This document shows positions 51,963 through 62,072 of a stretch of 64,000 nucleotides of DNA, piece by piece. Every line of letters starts with the position of its first letter. Position 1 is the stretch's first letter. The position numbers and the translations under genes were made by a program. Source of the DNA: Opitutales bacterium UBA2995 (GTDB taxonomy: Bacteria > Verrucomicrobiota > Verrucomicrobiia > Opitutales > UBA2995); contig DDZZ01000019.1 in NCBI GenBank assembly GCA_002346535.1, positions 1 through 64,000 of the forward strand, written 5' to 3'. The notes beneath the pieces are model-generated. The model did not search any database. It had not been told where the DNA came from and was given only the letters and a program-made list of their open reading frames with translations.

Positions 51963-53168
51963 TTAAACCAAAGCTTTGGCAGCGTATGTTACGGCTTCCT
52001 CAATACGCTCCATATCCTCGTCGTTAAAACTGGCAGATATTGCTGTGCGAATGAGTTCTTTTCCAGGTGGGACACCGGGGGGGAGAATCAAGTTGGCGTA
52101 AACACCCTTTTCTTTTAACCGCTCGGAGAAGAAATAGGCTCTCTCCTTGTTGCCGGCCACAATTGGAACAGCGGGCGTTTTACTTTCCCAAAAATCCAAT
52201 CCTAAACTTTCGAGCAATGCATGATACCGGCGAGTATTTTGCCACAATCGTTCCAGGTGCTCGGGTTCGTTTTGGTGGATTTCCAAGGCCTTGGAAGCAA
52301 TTGCAGCCTGAGTAGGATTAATGGCAGCTGAAAATATCGTCTGCTTGGAATAGGTCCGCAAAAAGTCTATAAGCTCTTTGTCCCCGGCTACAAAGCCTCC
52401 TGTACTGGCAAGTGATTTTGAAAAACTGCCACAAATTACATCAACCGAGTCCTCAACTCCAAAAAAATCAGCAGTCCCCTGCCCTCGATCGCCCAGGACT
52501 CCAAATCCGTGGGCATCGTCCAAAACCAGGAAGCAGTCGTACTTTTGCGCCAGACCAACCACTTTGTCCAAGGGGCAAACATGCCCCTCCATGGAGTAGA
52601 CACCCTCAACCACAATCAATTTCTTTCTATCGTGGAAAACAAATGACAATTCTTCCTCCAAACTGGCGAGGCTGTTGTGGGCGAACTTCTCAATGGTAGC
52701 CATCGAAAGCCTCAATCCCTCCCACAAACTGGAATGCACATTCTTGTCGACAAGGGCAACATCACCTTTCCCCAAGAAACATGAGACTGAAGCTACACAG
52801 GATAAATAACCCGCCGAATGAACATGACAAGCTTCCTGGTCGAGGAAATCGGCAATCTGCTCCTCCAATTCCTGATGGTAATAGCGGCTACCATTGGCAA
52901 AGCGAGAGCCAGTAGGACTCGTTCCCCAGATATGTAAAGCATCTCTTGCAGCTTCTCTGACGCGCGGATCAACCCCCAAGCCTAAATAGTCGTTGCTGGA
53001 CAACATCAGGTATTGTTTGCCATCTAACCAAACCTTGTTGCCCTCTTGCTTTTCAAATGCCTTGTACCACAAATCGTGCTTAACCCGCAGTTTGGTCAGT
53101 TCGTCCTCGCGTATCCGTTTTTTAATGGCACTGACAAATTTAATATTCTTTTTGGTAAAAGGTAGCAT
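51963..53168 (-). CDS. Alpha-oxoamine synthase family PLP enzyme (KBL/BioF type)
   Basis: This 401-aa fold-type I PLP enzyme condenses an amino acid with an acyl-CoA. Motifs are LMLSSNDYLGLGVDPRV near 50, GTSPTGSRFANGSR near 85, VVEGVYSMEGHVCPL near 192, LDDAHGFGVLG near 223 and the PLP lysine in CGSFSKSLASTGG near 257. The sequence fits 2-amino-3-ketobutyrate CoA ligase, 7-keto-8-aminopelargonate synthase or serine palmitoyltransferase; the features do not choose between them. No bio genes or tdh are adjacent. It lies between a dead GspE-like fragment and gspF, and its context is not informative. Confidence 0.85.
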   Translation of the reverse strand: MLPFTKKNIKFVSAIKKRIREDELTKLRVKHDLWYKAFEKQEGNKVWLDGKQYLMLSSNDYLGLGVDPRVREAARDALHIWGTSPTGSRFANGSRYYHQELEEQIADFLDQEACHVHSAGYLSCVASVSCFLGKGDVALVDKNVHSSLWEGLRLSMATIEKFAHNSLASLEEELSFVFHDRKKLIVVEGVYSMEGHVCPLDKVVGLAQKYDCFLVLDDAHGFGVLGDRGQGTADFFGVEDSVDVICGSFSKSLASTGGFVAGDKELIDFLRTYSKQTIFSAAINPTQAAIASKALEIHQNEPEHLERLWQNTRRYHALLESLGLDFWESKTPAVPIVAGNKERAYFFSERLKEKGVYANLILPPGVPPGKELIRTAISASFNDEDMERIEEAVTYAAKALV

Positions 53169-53286
53169 AAAGCATGTTCACAATGATAAGACCAAATTGG
53201 ATTTCAAAGAATAAAATGGCAGAAAGGATGCTCTGGATTAAAAGTGCAGTATTCGAAGCCCTGGCAAAGTGTGAATACTCTTACGA

Positions 53287-54549
53287 CTAGTGACTTAAGC
53301 TCTGGCTCACTCCAAAAATGGCAGATACAATTCCAAACGCAATCAGGGCCACAAACAAAAAAGCAAAGAGCAATGCACCCAAAGATATGAATCCAGTCAA
53401 TGTGGATAAGATCTGGCTAAGCCGCCCCTGGAAAATTCGAGTGACCTCATAAAAACTAGGAACCAAGTTGCCGGTATTTTCCCCAACCGAAATCAAATCA
53501 ATCATGATATCCGGCATTAGGCCCATACTTTCTAAAGCTTTGGACACAGCTGTCCCCTCGGTCACCTTTTGGCGGACCTCTTGGAAAATGACCGCGATGT
53601 AACGGTTGGCGATTGTTCGCTCCGTCAGCTTGAACGCTTCCACCGTGGTCACGCCATTTTCCAACAACAGGCCCAACGTTTGAGTTATCTGCGTGGTTTC
53701 GGAATAAATGATGATATTTCTCAATAGGGGTATGCGAAGCAGAAACCGGTCGATGACTAGCGCCCCTCCTCCAGTCTTGTGCCAACGCCAAAGCACCGTC
53801 GTAACAAACAACAATCCGCCAAGAATAAAGGGGCCGAAATAGAGAAGAAAATCCGCAAGTCCGATGAGGAGCCGAGTGGCCCAGGGAAGTTCTCCGCCCA
53901 AGGAATCAAAAAGGCCCTGCATTTTTGGCATCAGGACAAAAAGGAAAACACCCACAACGGCAATTGCTGCAACCAGGATGATGCAGGGATACACCATGGA
54001 CGTAAGTACCCTGTTCCGCATTTCCCGCTGGTTTTCCATGTAAACGATCAACCTGTCCAGAACCACATGGAGATTGCCGGTCATCTCACCGGCCCCGATT
54101 AAATTGATGGATGAGGCGTCAAAAACATTGCCCAGAGCCGCCAAGGATTCGGAAAAGGATTTACCCTCATGAACATAGCGCAGGAGGCCACGGTTAATCG
54201 AATGCTGTGCCGGATCTTTTACCCGACCGCTCAAAATTCGAAGCACTTCGGAGATAGGAAGGCCACTTTTATGCAACTCGTGGAAATTCTTTAAGAAAGG
54301 TAACACGTGCTTGCGGCCGACTTTGACTTTCTTAGTCGATTTAAATGAGCCCTGCTTGATGGATTTGACCTCCTTTTTCAGGGGCTTCGTCGCGCCAGCC
54401 GTTTGTATGGATCCTGACGCCGAAACTTTAACGGGAGTCAATCCGCGGCTGCGAATTTTTCTGAGGGCTTCCTTCCGATCGGAAGCTTGCAAACTGCTGC
54501 TGACCAATTGGCCGGCCCCATCACGCGCGGAGTAGGCAAAATCAGCCAT
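53287..54549 (-). CDS. gspF: Type II secretion system inner membrane protein GspF
   Basis: This 420-aa platform protein has two repeated cytoplasmic T2SSF domains (about 90-210 and 295-410) and three membrane helices (ILVAAIAVVGVFLFVLMPK, FILGGLLFVTTVLWR, and a C-terminal LLFAFLFVALIAFGIVSAI). The start ADFAYSARDGAGQL and VRQKVTEGTAVSKAL with VSVGENTGNL are family hallmarks. It is the last gene of the gsp operon and overlaps gspE by 8 bases. It works with GspE to drive pseudopilus assembly. Confidence 0.93.
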   Translation of the reverse strand: MADFAYSARDGAGQLVSSSLQASDRKEALRKIRSRGLTPVKVSASGSIQTAGATKPLKKEVKSIKQGSFKSTKKVKVGRKHVLPFLKNFHELHKSGLPISEVLRILSGRVKDPAQHSINRGLLRYVHEGKSFSESLAALGNVFDASSINLIGAGEMTGNLHVVLDRLIVYMENQREMRNRVLTSMVYPCIILVAAIAVVGVFLFVLMPKMQGLFDSLGGELPWATRLLIGLADFLLYFGPFILGGLLFVTTVLWRWHKTGGGALVIDRFLLRIPLLRNIIIYSETTQITQTLGLLLENGVTTVEAFKLTERTIANRYIAVIFQEVRQKVTEGTAVSKALESMGLMPDIMIDLISVGENTGNLVPSFYEVTRIFQGRLSQILSTLTGFISLGALLFAFLFVALIAFGIVSAIFGVSQSLSH

Positions 54550-56245
54550 CTAAAGGAAGGGCTTCGGCGTCTTCCGCGGAAGAATCCATTTCGATCACCC
54601 GGAAAACTTCTTCAAGGGAGGTAATACCTTCTTTTACCAATATCCAGCCGGACTCCTCGAGCGGACGCATACCGTGTTCCAATGCCTTCTTACGAACGCC
54701 TCTGGAAGATACGCGCTCCACAATCAAATCGTGTAAATGGTCATCTACGCGCAAAATTTCGTAAATGCCAATTCGACCTGAATATCCAGTATTGCGACAC
54801 TGGCTGCAACCAGCAGGGCGCTTAAGCGTGGTAACGCCGGCTCCTTTAGCAGGATCCAGTCTTAAACTCTGGAGCGTTTCCACCATTTCTTCATGCGGGA
54901 ATGGATAGGATTCAGCACAAGCCGTACATAATCGCCTTACTAGTCGTTGGGCGATGACCATTTCAATTGCGGAAGCAATCAGGAAGGGCTCGATTCCCAT
55001 ATCAATCAGTCGGGTCAGAGCGCCGGGTGCATCATTCGTGTGCAAGGTGCTAAAGACCAGGTGACCGGTCAGCGATGCCTGAATGCCAATCTCAGCAGTT
55101 TCGGCATCCCGCATCTCCCCTACCATGATGATGTCGGGGTCCTGCCGCAGCACATGACGTAAAGCTTGGGAAAAACCAAATTCGATTTCATTGTTCACCT
55201 GAATCTGGTTTACACCTTCGACCTCGTATTCCACGGGATCCTCGATAGTAATGACCCGCTTATCGGAGGAATTCACCTCGCGAATAAAGGCGTTGAGTGA
55301 AGTAGACTTTCCGGCGCCGGTTGGGCCGGTAACCAAAACAATACCATGGGGTAATCCGAGAACTTCATCGATTGTTCCACGGTCTTCCTCGGGCAATCCA
55401 AGCTGGACGAAACTGAGCGGTTTGGACTTCTTGTTGAGCAGCCGAAGACTGACACTTTCTCCGTACAAAGTAGGGACAGTTGATAGACGAATGTCGATTT
55501 CACTGTCGGCAGCCTTATAATTAATCCTCCCATCCTGTGGACGTCTACGCTCTGAAATGTTCAGCTTTGCCATGATCTTCATACGAGAAATCACGGCATC
55601 TTGATAACGTCTAAGGTTATCCGGAACGGGAATCGAAACCAACCCACCGTCAACACGATAGCGAATACGTAGTTCTTCTGCCTGGGGTTCGATATGGATG
55701 TCAGTTGCCTTGTCCTCGGTCGCCTGGTGGATGATTTCATTCACAAAGCGGATAATCGCGGCATCCTGGTCTTCTTCATCCAAATTAATCAAAGATTCTT
55801 CGAGCTCTTCCTCCTCATCCTGAAAGCTCTCGGATCCAACACCAAAAAATTCGGTGACGAACCGATTTACCGATTCAGGATGTACCAGTTTCCAGGATAC
55901 AGATTTTCCAGTCGTGGCGAAAATCCAGTCATCCATCAGCCCATCGGGTGGCCAAACCGTCCCCAGCAATAATCCGTTATCGTCACCGGATAGTGGGAGG
56001 CAATGATAAGCATGTACAAAACGGGAAGGCATTTCGCGGACCAATTCCGGGTCGAATTCCGGATTTGCTTCAATCTCGATGGAGGCAACTTTGGCCACTT
56101 GGCCAAGGAGTTGCTCAACGGACCGACCCGAGTAATCGGACAACAATTTCAACCGTTCCTTTGGATGCGATTCCTGCACCTCAAATTGCTCTTCCTCAGA
56201 AAGAGATTCCAGCAAAGGAATCTTCTCAAAAATTGCGGATACCAT
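54542..56245 (-). CDS. gspE: Type II secretion ATPase GspE
   Basis: This 567-aa traffic ATPase has an N-terminal T2SSE domain. Walker A is VTGPTGAGKSTS near 327, the Asp box is ITIEDPVEYEVEGV, Walker B is DPDIIMVGEMRDAETAE near 390, and the His box is GHLVFSTLHTNDA. A zinc-binding CxxC pair is seen as CTAC and CSQC. The C-terminal end GITSLEEVFRVIEMD is normal. It powers the pseudopilus from the cytoplasm. It is preceded by the small GspC-like gene (27 bases) and overlaps gspF by 8 bases. Confidence 0.95.
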   Translation of the reverse strand: MVSAIFEKIPLLESLSEEEQFEVQESHPKERLKLLSDYSGRSVEQLLGQVAKVASIEIEANPEFDPELVREMPSRFVHAYHCLPLSGDDNGLLLGTVWPPDGLMDDWIFATTGKSVSWKLVHPESVNRFVTEFFGVGSESFQDEEEELEESLINLDEEDQDAAIIRFVNEIIHQATEDKATDIHIEPQAEELRIRYRVDGGLVSIPVPDNLRRYQDAVISRMKIMAKLNISERRRPQDGRINYKAADSEIDIRLSTVPTLYGESVSLRLLNKKSKPLSFVQLGLPEEDRGTIDEVLGLPHGIVLVTGPTGAGKSTSLNAFIREVNSSDKRVITIEDPVEYEVEGVNQIQVNNEIEFGFSQALRHVLRQDPDIIMVGEMRDAETAEIGIQASLTGHLVFSTLHTNDAPGALTRLIDMGIEPFLIASAIEMVIAQRLVRRLCTACAESYPFPHEEMVETLQSLRLDPAKGAGVTTLKRPAGCSQCRNTGYSGRIGIYEILRVDDHLHDLIVERVSSRGVRKKALEHGMRPLEESGWILVKEGITSLEEVFRVIEMDSSAEDAEALPLDG

Positions 56246-56272
56246 TTTTCAAACTCCTTGACTAACAGGCAC

Positions 56273-56881
56273 CTATTTTTTTGGAGCAGATTGGCTCTGA
56301 TTACTTCCATCAGTCTGCTGGGACTTCTCTCGCAATCTTTCGGCCAGTTCAGCTCTACGTTGCTTGAGAGTCTCGAGATTTCTGCGTGTAGGCCTTTGTA
56401 TAGCCTGCGGGGCTCTTGTTAAGGATCTGGTAGAACGAACAGCTGGTGTTCCCGGTGCCTGAGGGGTGGGCCGTGAGGTGGTCATGGCGGCGGCGGTCCG
56501 GATCGGCGATGACTTTGCATAGTCATTGACCTGCAACTGACGTGAAAGGTTTTCGGACTCGGAAAAAATAATCACGGAATTCGAATTGGCATCATAACTC
56601 CTGATAAGTATCCCGTCTTCCTCTATACCCTCGGATATCCATTTACTTTCCCGGGTATCCGGATTGTAAACGCTGAAAATGAACTCCCCGTCAATGGAGG
56701 TAATTCCGCGCAACTGGAGCCTTGCCAATTTAGTATTCTTGTTTTCCTCGGTAGAGGTTCCGCCCGATTGGGCGATGTTGGGCGGAAGAAAGGGAGATTG
56801 GTCAATTAAGGAAATACCGGTCTGTGCAATCATGAAATTACAAGCTAACAAGAATGAAATGATCACCGAGATGTACCTCAT
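56273..56881 (-). CDS. Small secreted protein, GspC/PilP-like candidate
   Basis: This 202-aa protein has a signal peptide (IISFLLACNFMIAQ). A short beta-rich segment, LRGITSIDGEFIFSVYNPDTR followed by ILIRSYDANSNSVIIF, resembles the HR/PilP region that binds the secretin N0 domain. The C-terminal half is a Pro/Ser/Arg-rich low-complexity linker. It overlaps gspD by 4 bases and precedes gspE. By position it is the missing GspC or a GspC-like adaptor between GspD and the inner-membrane platform. It has no obvious membrane anchor beyond the signal. Confidence 0.55.
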   Translation of the reverse strand: MRYISVIISFLLACNFMIAQTGISLIDQSPFLPPNIAQSGGTSTEENKNTKLARLQLRGITSIDGEFIFSVYNPDTRESKWISEGIEEDGILIRSYDANSNSVIIFSESENLSRQLQVNDYAKSSPIRTAAAMTTSRPTPQAPGTPAVRSTRSLTRAPQAIQRPTRRNLETLKQRRAELAERLREKSQQTDGSNQSQSAPKK

Positions 56882-58941
56882 TTGTTAAACCCTTTCCTTT
56901 TGCTTCGATTCGATGGCTCCCGCTCGCGTTTGTCTTCCGTAAGTTGAATGTCTCCACTGAATGCTTTGTTCACTAACTGACTATCCTGGAATCTTGCCGC
57001 ACTTTCAAGTGCATCCTGGTGGGCCTCAGCCGAAGTTTTAAGGATTTTTGGCCGAATAAAGAAGATAAGTTCCTGCTGGCGATAGGTTTCCGAACTTGGC
57101 CGGAAAAGGAGATTGATGATCGGAATTTCACCCAAGATCCCAACCGTTTTTTTGCTTTTGTCATTAAATGCTTCCTGGAAACCGGCGAGAGTAATCAATT
57201 CTCCGTCAGAGACCGTGACAAAGGAGGTTGCTTGCCGCCGAGTAATAATGGGTTGCTCGTTTCCATCGATTTCTACCGATCCTCCCAGATTATCCACCGT
57301 CTGATCAATTTGCATTTGAATGGATCCATCGGAACCGATGAGCGGAGTAACAGTCAGGTCAATCCCGATATCGCGGTATTGAACCGTACTACGAACAGAG
57401 CCCATTCCGGAGAAATCCGATTGAGATCCGGTAACAACAGGCCTGGATTCTCCGACGATGATGTTAGCTTCCTGGTTGTGAGTGGTCACAATGGTCGGCA
57501 CATTGATGAGTCGGATATTGTTATTGGTCTTAGCAACCTGGAAAACGATATCCATGGATAGATTCTCAGGGAAAATACCTGGATTTTCGCCAAAGGGTTC
57601 CAGGTTGACCCGATTGCTTTGCAGTCCCCTAAATGAGCTGCCATCCCAATTGCCTGCGTAATCGAACCCAAATGCTTCGATGCCGGAACCGTCACTGGTG
57701 TTTAAACTCACCTCGGCAATTACGACGTCAATTCGTACTTGCGGAAGTAATACATCAATTTTTTCAATGAGTTGTTTGGCCTGCTCAATATCCCTTTGGG
57801 TTCCAGTTACGATGAGGGCATTGCTCCGTTCATCAGCCACAATTGTGAGCTGTTCACTAAATTGTAGGCCGATCCCGTCTTCCGCTCCAACCTGATTCGA
57901 TCCGCGTACCGTAACCGTTGGCGTTGGTCCAGCCGGCTGTTGTGCCTGACTAGGCTGGCTTTCCCGTGGTCGTTGCCCCGTGCGAGGTGATGTCCCGGTT
58001 GCACTGGGATCTGCCTGACCGGAAACAATTTCATTCAAGATTCCGGCAATTTCAACCGCATCTCCATGGCGCAGAGGAATGGCTTCATTGAAAATGGAAA
58101 GTGCTTCATTCTTGTCGATTTCCTTAATAAACTGCTCGATGATGGACAGGTTGCTCGGATGGGTAACGACGATTACCTGGTTGGTCCGGTCATCAGCACG
58201 AATCGTTGAATTGGAATTCAGGTATTTCCCGTATCCAGCCTGAATGATGCTATCGACCTGCGCTACGATCTCCGAAGCCAGCGCATGCTGAATCGAATAA
58301 AATTTAACAAGCACATTGGGATTAGAGGGCTGGTCGATCTCTTCTAGGATCGTGGAGATCCGCTTGAGGTTCACCATACTATCCGTGATCAGAATCGCGT
58401 TCGCCTTTTCATATAAAAATATCTGCCCCGTTCCGGGCGTGAGAAAAGGCTGAAGCAAAGGTTGAATTTCCGCCGTAGTAAGGTGATTCAGGACAAAAAA
58501 TCTGGTGAAAATCCCTTCGGTTTCACTGCGAGAGGAAAAATTCTCCTCTAAAAAATCCGGAGTTCTTCCAGTCACATTTGAGGAAGGCACAACCTTTAAA
58601 AATAAATCCCCCTGTGGGATAACGGCGATCCCGTTCAAAGCCAGTAAACTCTCCAAGGCAATGATACGTTCTTGAACGGTCAGGGGTTTCTGACTCGTAA
58701 AATTAAATAGCGGTGCCGGCAATCCTTGGGGCCGGATCACAGAACGCCCTGTCAATTTTTCCAGAAGGGCCAATACTGAATCAACGGAATCTCCCCGCAT
58801 AATGAGTGGCGCTTGAGAATTATTGTCCTGAGCGTGAACGGGTATGGATATACAGAGTCCAAGAAATGCAACCAGTATCCAATAATTGCGACATCGGCGA
58901 AGCACTCTTTCAGATGGTTTAAATCTCGCTATAAAATACAT
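56878..58941 (-). CDS. gspD: Type II secretion system secretin GspD
   Basis: This outer-membrane channel subunit has 687 aa. The signal peptide is ILVAFLGLCISIPVHA. N-domains (N0-N3, about 45-390) show LRHGDAVEIAGILNEIVSG and repeated RSNALIVTGTQRDIEQ-type KH-like repeats. The secretin core (about 410-640) contains GESRPVVTGSQ, SFVTVSDGELITLAGF and VGILGEIPIINLLF, the signature loop. A basic, Arg-rich C-terminus (REPSNRSKRKGFNK) may bind a pilotin. A Gln/Pro-rich linker separates N2 and N3. It lies 134 bases after gspM. Confidence 0.93.
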   Translation of the reverse strand: MYFIARFKPSERVLRRCRNYWILVAFLGLCISIPVHAQDNNSQAPLIMRGDSVDSVLALLEKLTGRSVIRPQGLPAPLFNFTSQKPLTVQERIIALESLLALNGIAVIPQGDLFLKVVPSSNVTGRTPDFLEENFSSRSETEGIFTRFFVLNHLTTAEIQPLLQPFLTPGTGQIFLYEKANAILITDSMVNLKRISTILEEIDQPSNPNVLVKFYSIQHALASEIVAQVDSIIQAGYGKYLNSNSTIRADDRTNQVIVVTHPSNLSIIEQFIKEIDKNEALSIFNEAIPLRHGDAVEIAGILNEIVSGQADPSATGTSPRTGQRPRESQPSQAQQPAGPTPTVTVRGSNQVGAEDGIGLQFSEQLTIVADERSNALIVTGTQRDIEQAKQLIEKIDVLLPQVRIDVVIAEVSLNTSDGSGIEAFGFDYAGNWDGSSFRGLQSNRVNLEPFGENPGIFPENLSMDIVFQVAKTNNNIRLINVPTIVTTHNQEANIIVGESRPVVTGSQSDFSGMGSVRSTVQYRDIGIDLTVTPLIGSDGSIQMQIDQTVDNLGGSVEIDGNEQPIITRRQATSFVTVSDGELITLAGFQEAFNDKSKKTVGILGEIPIINLLFRPSSETYRQQELIFFIRPKILKTSAEAHQDALESAARFQDSQLVNKAFSGDIQLTEDKREREPSNRSKRKGFNK

Positions 58942-59075
58942 CGTGGTAATATTTCAATAGGCAGCGCTGAACAGCGTCTGAAATCTAGTTGGTGTCTATT
59001 ATTGGATCTTCTAAACGAATGATGAGTTCCGACAACAGCAATTTTATAACAATCCTTTAACGATAAAGAGTCATT

Positions 59076-59612
59076 TCAGGATGCATTCATTTCAATGGAG
59101 GATATATAAAATTGGATATCCAGTAAGGTTTGATTGGAGCGGTCGGCCGTGACCTGAACGCGTTCCACGGTTACATAAGGAACAAGGGTTTTCAAGCTAT
59201 CCGATAATTTCAGGACAGATTCCATCTCAGCTTTATTAATGGTCAACCTAAGTGTATGAAACGTAAATAAAGTTCCTTCCTCGGACTGCGGACTGTTGAT
59301 TGAGTACCTTAAGCCCAGCGGATCGATTAACTGCGAAACGCGACCAACCAACTCGGTACTGGAGAGGGTTTTGGAAGCATCCAGTTCGGAGGACCGTTCC
59401 AGCAATTGAACCGTCACATAATCTTCCTGAGCCAGAATATCTTGATGAGCCTTAATGGTGTCTCTGGTCAAACTGAGAACCTTGAATCCATCTGTGCAAC
59501 GGGTACCCGAATACAATAACCAAACAAGCGCAATTCCACCGATAAACAGAAGAAGCAAGAACTTTTCTCTAGTTGAGGTTTTATTATACAGCCTGCGAAT
59601 ATCGGAGATCAT
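59076..59612 (-). CDS. gspM: GspM-like type II secretion protein
   Basis: This 178-aa protein has a short cytoplasmic start, a single membrane helix (FLLLLFIGGIALVWLLYSG), and a periplasmic alpha/beta ferredoxin-like domain (LRLTINKAEMESVLKLSDSL, VTVERVQVTADR). This is the topology of GspM, which pairs with GspL. It overlaps gspL by 4 bases. The sequence is diverged, so the call rests on topology and operon position. Confidence 0.7.
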   Translation of the reverse strand: MISDIRRLYNKTSTREKFLLLLFIGGIALVWLLYSGTRCTDGFKVLSLTRDTIKAHQDILAQEDYVTVQLLERSSELDASKTLSSTELVGRVSQLIDPLGLRYSINSPQSEEGTLFTFHTLRLTINKAEMESVLKLSDSLKTLVPYVTVERVQVTADRSNQTLLDIQFYISSIEMNAS

Positions 59613-60850
59613 AACTCGGCGAAAAATGTTTGTGGATCCAACGCCTCGTCTTTGAATTCGATGCGCAGGCGAAAGGTGGTGCGGTTATTCTGAACCCGGT
59701 TATTCGATATGGTCACAGAATTAAGCATGCCCGATTGTTTGAGTTCCTCCTGGAATTGGTTAACGACCGTCGGATTTACGCCAATTGCGTCGACTTGGAG
59801 GGCATTACCGCCTTCTGCAGTAAATCGGGTGAAATGAATCGCTTCGGGGTCACGGAATTGGTTAATCCAGTCCAGCATTTCAAAAGGTAGCAATTGATTG
59901 GTTATCACCTGATTGATCTTGGCGAGAATGTTTGCTTTTTCCTCCACCTTCTGTGACTTTGGAGCAAGATCGGTAACGAACATTGCCTCGGACTCGTTTA
60001 GCTTTTTCAAGCCGATCAATCCAATCTCCAAAAAGGCCAGGATAAAGAACAACAAGATTACAATTACAGAGACCCGCCAGTAAAAGAGCGTCCATCCATG
60101 CCTTTTGACCAGTTGGTCCTTGTCCTCAGACTTTCGAATATCCAACGCCCACAAGACGCTGGTAGCCGGAACAGAAATCACCCAAGGGGAGCCTGTTCTA
60201 TCACCATAAGGTATCAGCTCAATCGCGGGTTTGGATTTGGATTCCTCGTAGTCCCAATTCCGCGCATAAATCTGGTCACTGACCGCCACTTCAGCAAAAT
60301 TTTCAACAGGATTACAGAGGGTCGCTTCGGAAAGTCTATTCACGTGCTCACGAATCCGGCTGGTTATTTGCTGCTTGGCATCAGCGAGGTCTTCTTTGTT
60401 GAAATCTATCTCCAAAGTTTTACCTACAACAGTCTGGGGAATCGTATCATTAGCAGGAAGCAGGATTCCGGTAAGCGTTAGTTCATGCTGTAAAAATATC
60501 AGAGTTGGGCACTCAAATTTTAGGCCAAAGGTTTGTACAAAATCGGGAAACACGAAATCGGATACTTCCGAATCAACCATGGAAGCTCTCAGCTTTTGGT
60601 CGTAGGCGGCGTAAATGAAAAGACGGCGAGTTTCCTCATTAAAATAATAACCCCAAAAGAGTTGTTCGAGATTGAAGGGTGAAATTTCTTCCGCACTAAG
60701 TTCGGCAAATTCCTCGATCTCTCTTCCTTTCAGTTCCTCAGGGACCGAGAAGGCTCGCGATACAAACCAATTTCCAGGAACCAGGGCTGGTTCGATGGAT
60801 TCCTCGGCACCCGAGAGTTGCTGGATCCACTGCGGGAGTTTTGGCATCAA
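59609..60850 (-). CDS. gspL: GspL/PilM-like type II secretion protein
   Basis: This 413-aa protein has an N-terminal actin-like cytoplasmic domain (about 1-230) with EIEEFAELSAEEISPFNLEQ near 40, the GspE-binding region. A single membrane helix lies near 255 (VSVIVILLFFILAFLEIGL), followed by a periplasmic domain. Topology is that of GspL, which links the cytoplasmic ATPase to GspM. It overlaps gspM by 4 bases and lies 52 bases after gspK. The actin-like fold is too diverged to trace motif by motif. Confidence 0.75.
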   Translation of the reverse strand: MMPKLPQWIQQLSGAEESIEPALVPGNWFVSRAFSVPEELKGREIEEFAELSAEEISPFNLEQLFWGYYFNEETRRLFIYAAYDQKLRASMVDSEVSDFVFPDFVQTFGLKFECPTLIFLQHELTLTGILLPANDTIPQTVVGKTLEIDFNKEDLADAKQQITSRIREHVNRLSEATLCNPVENFAEVAVSDQIYARNWDYEESKSKPAIELIPYGDRTGSPWVISVPATSVLWALDIRKSEDKDQLVKRHGWTLFYWRVSVIVILLFFILAFLEIGLIGLKKLNESEAMFVTDLAPKSQKVEEKANILAKINQVITNQLLPFEMLDWINQFRDPEAIHFTRFTAEGGNALQVDAIGVNPTVVNQFQEELKQSGMLNSVTISNNRVQNNRTTFRLRIEFKDEALDPQTFFAEL

Positions 60851-60902
60851 TTTTGGTTAAAGCGAGTAGGTTAAAGGGATTTGTAGAAGGTTAAAGTACA
60901 AT

Positions 60903-62072
60903 TTAATTCTCAAAAATTTCAACAACAGCAAAAGGGAAATTCAGGTTTCCAATTTCTGTAGACCGCTCGGACTCATCGGCAACTGAAAACACCTGTTCCT
61001 CTCTCCTGAAACGGTCAAATCCGGTATAAAGGTTACCTGGCAATCCCCCTCCTAGGGAAACCAGGGCATTTAGCTCAAAAGCACTCAGACCCCGCCTCGC
61101 GGTTATGATGATGCGTAACCAACGAATATCATTACCTATTGTCACCCCTGGAATAGCTGAGCCAATGGACGGAGGCACCTGGCCTGAATCGGCAAAATAA
61201 CGATCATCTTCGGTGCCTCGTTGCCCATCTTCACCAGAGAGGTACTCCCAGAAGGGAAGCTGCTCAAAGGTCATGCCCTCCTCACCCATGGTAAACAGGA
61301 TCGGATCAGCCGTGTTTATATTCACATTGCCGTCATTGACTGCGCTGAATAGGGACTCGAAGGAGTAATATAGCTGATTGGGACGGCCATAAATATCGAA
61401 AAATTCTTCCTGAAACCCTCCTACAAGGCCGAGCTCTCGCATAGAGTTCAAAGGCTGGTTAGGGGGCGAGTAGGGAATAGGAGCATCGAGGTAATAATCA
61501 TCCTCGGCGCCATCTGGCCGAACCAGGTCATCCTCATCGACCCAGTCCTGAAATTTGTCCACCAACGCAGTTGCCGTGTAGTCGTCAAATCCCAGGTAGG
61601 TTAATATCATGGAAAATGTAACGTCATTGTCGTAGAGGGTGGAAAAAGGCAATTTACCAGTCTCGTCCAAATATCGCACGGATACTTCGGCATCCGGAAA
61701 GCTGATGCCAGCGGTTCCCAGAGGATCAAACCAGCCCTGGGTTGGAGCATATAATGCACCATCGAAATCAGAATACTCCGCCAGGACTGCCAAGGTTACC
61801 TCAAGGCTGGAATAGGCCACACGGCGAAGATCGTTTTCCGAATTCTTCATCGTATTCATTTGAATATGAGGAAGGATTTGGTCGAGGAACAGCATGAGCA
61901 GCATGCTGAGCAAAAAAATCATTCCCATGACGAAGATAATGATGCTTCCGCGCCGGGAAAGTTTTCTGTCCCTGAAACAAGTCATACCAAAACTGCGATT
62001 GTACCTAAGATCTGCCTTGGATCTCATAGGCTCCTCCAGCTGATTGACTGAACCATTTTTTAAGAGCTTCAT
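60903..62072 (-). CDS. gspK: Type II secretion minor pseudopilin GspK
   Basis: This 389-aa protein has a prepilin-like N-terminus: a basic stretch RRG, then SIIIFVMGMIFLLSMLLMLFL near 42. It is followed by a large periplasmic domain with the SAM-like helical insertion typical of GspK (LGFDDYTATALVDKFQDWVDED, NINTADPILFT). GspK caps the pseudopilus tip. Its start overlaps gspJ in ATGA. The N-terminal 40 residues before the processing site are unusually long; a start at 61985 (MTCFRDRK) would give a normal leader. Confidence 0.82.
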   Translation of the reverse strand: MKLLKNGSVNQLEEPMRSKADLRYNRSFGMTCFRDRKLSRRGSIIIFVMGMIFLLSMLLMLFLDQILPHIQMNTMKNSENDLRRVAYSSLEVTLAVLAEYSDFDGALYAPTQGWFDPLGTAGISFPDAEVSVRYLDETGKLPFSTLYDNDVTFSMILTYLGFDDYTATALVDKFQDWVDEDDLVRPDGAEDDYYLDAPIPYSPPNQPLNSMRELGLVGGFQEEFFDIYGRPNQLYYSFESLFSAVNDGNVNINTADPILFTMGEEGMTFEQLPFWEYLSGEDGQRGTEDDRYFADSGQVPPSIGSAIPGVTIGNDIRWLRIIITARRGLSAFELNALVSLGGGLPGNLYTGFDRFRREEQVFSVADESERSTEIGNLNFPFAVVEIFEN

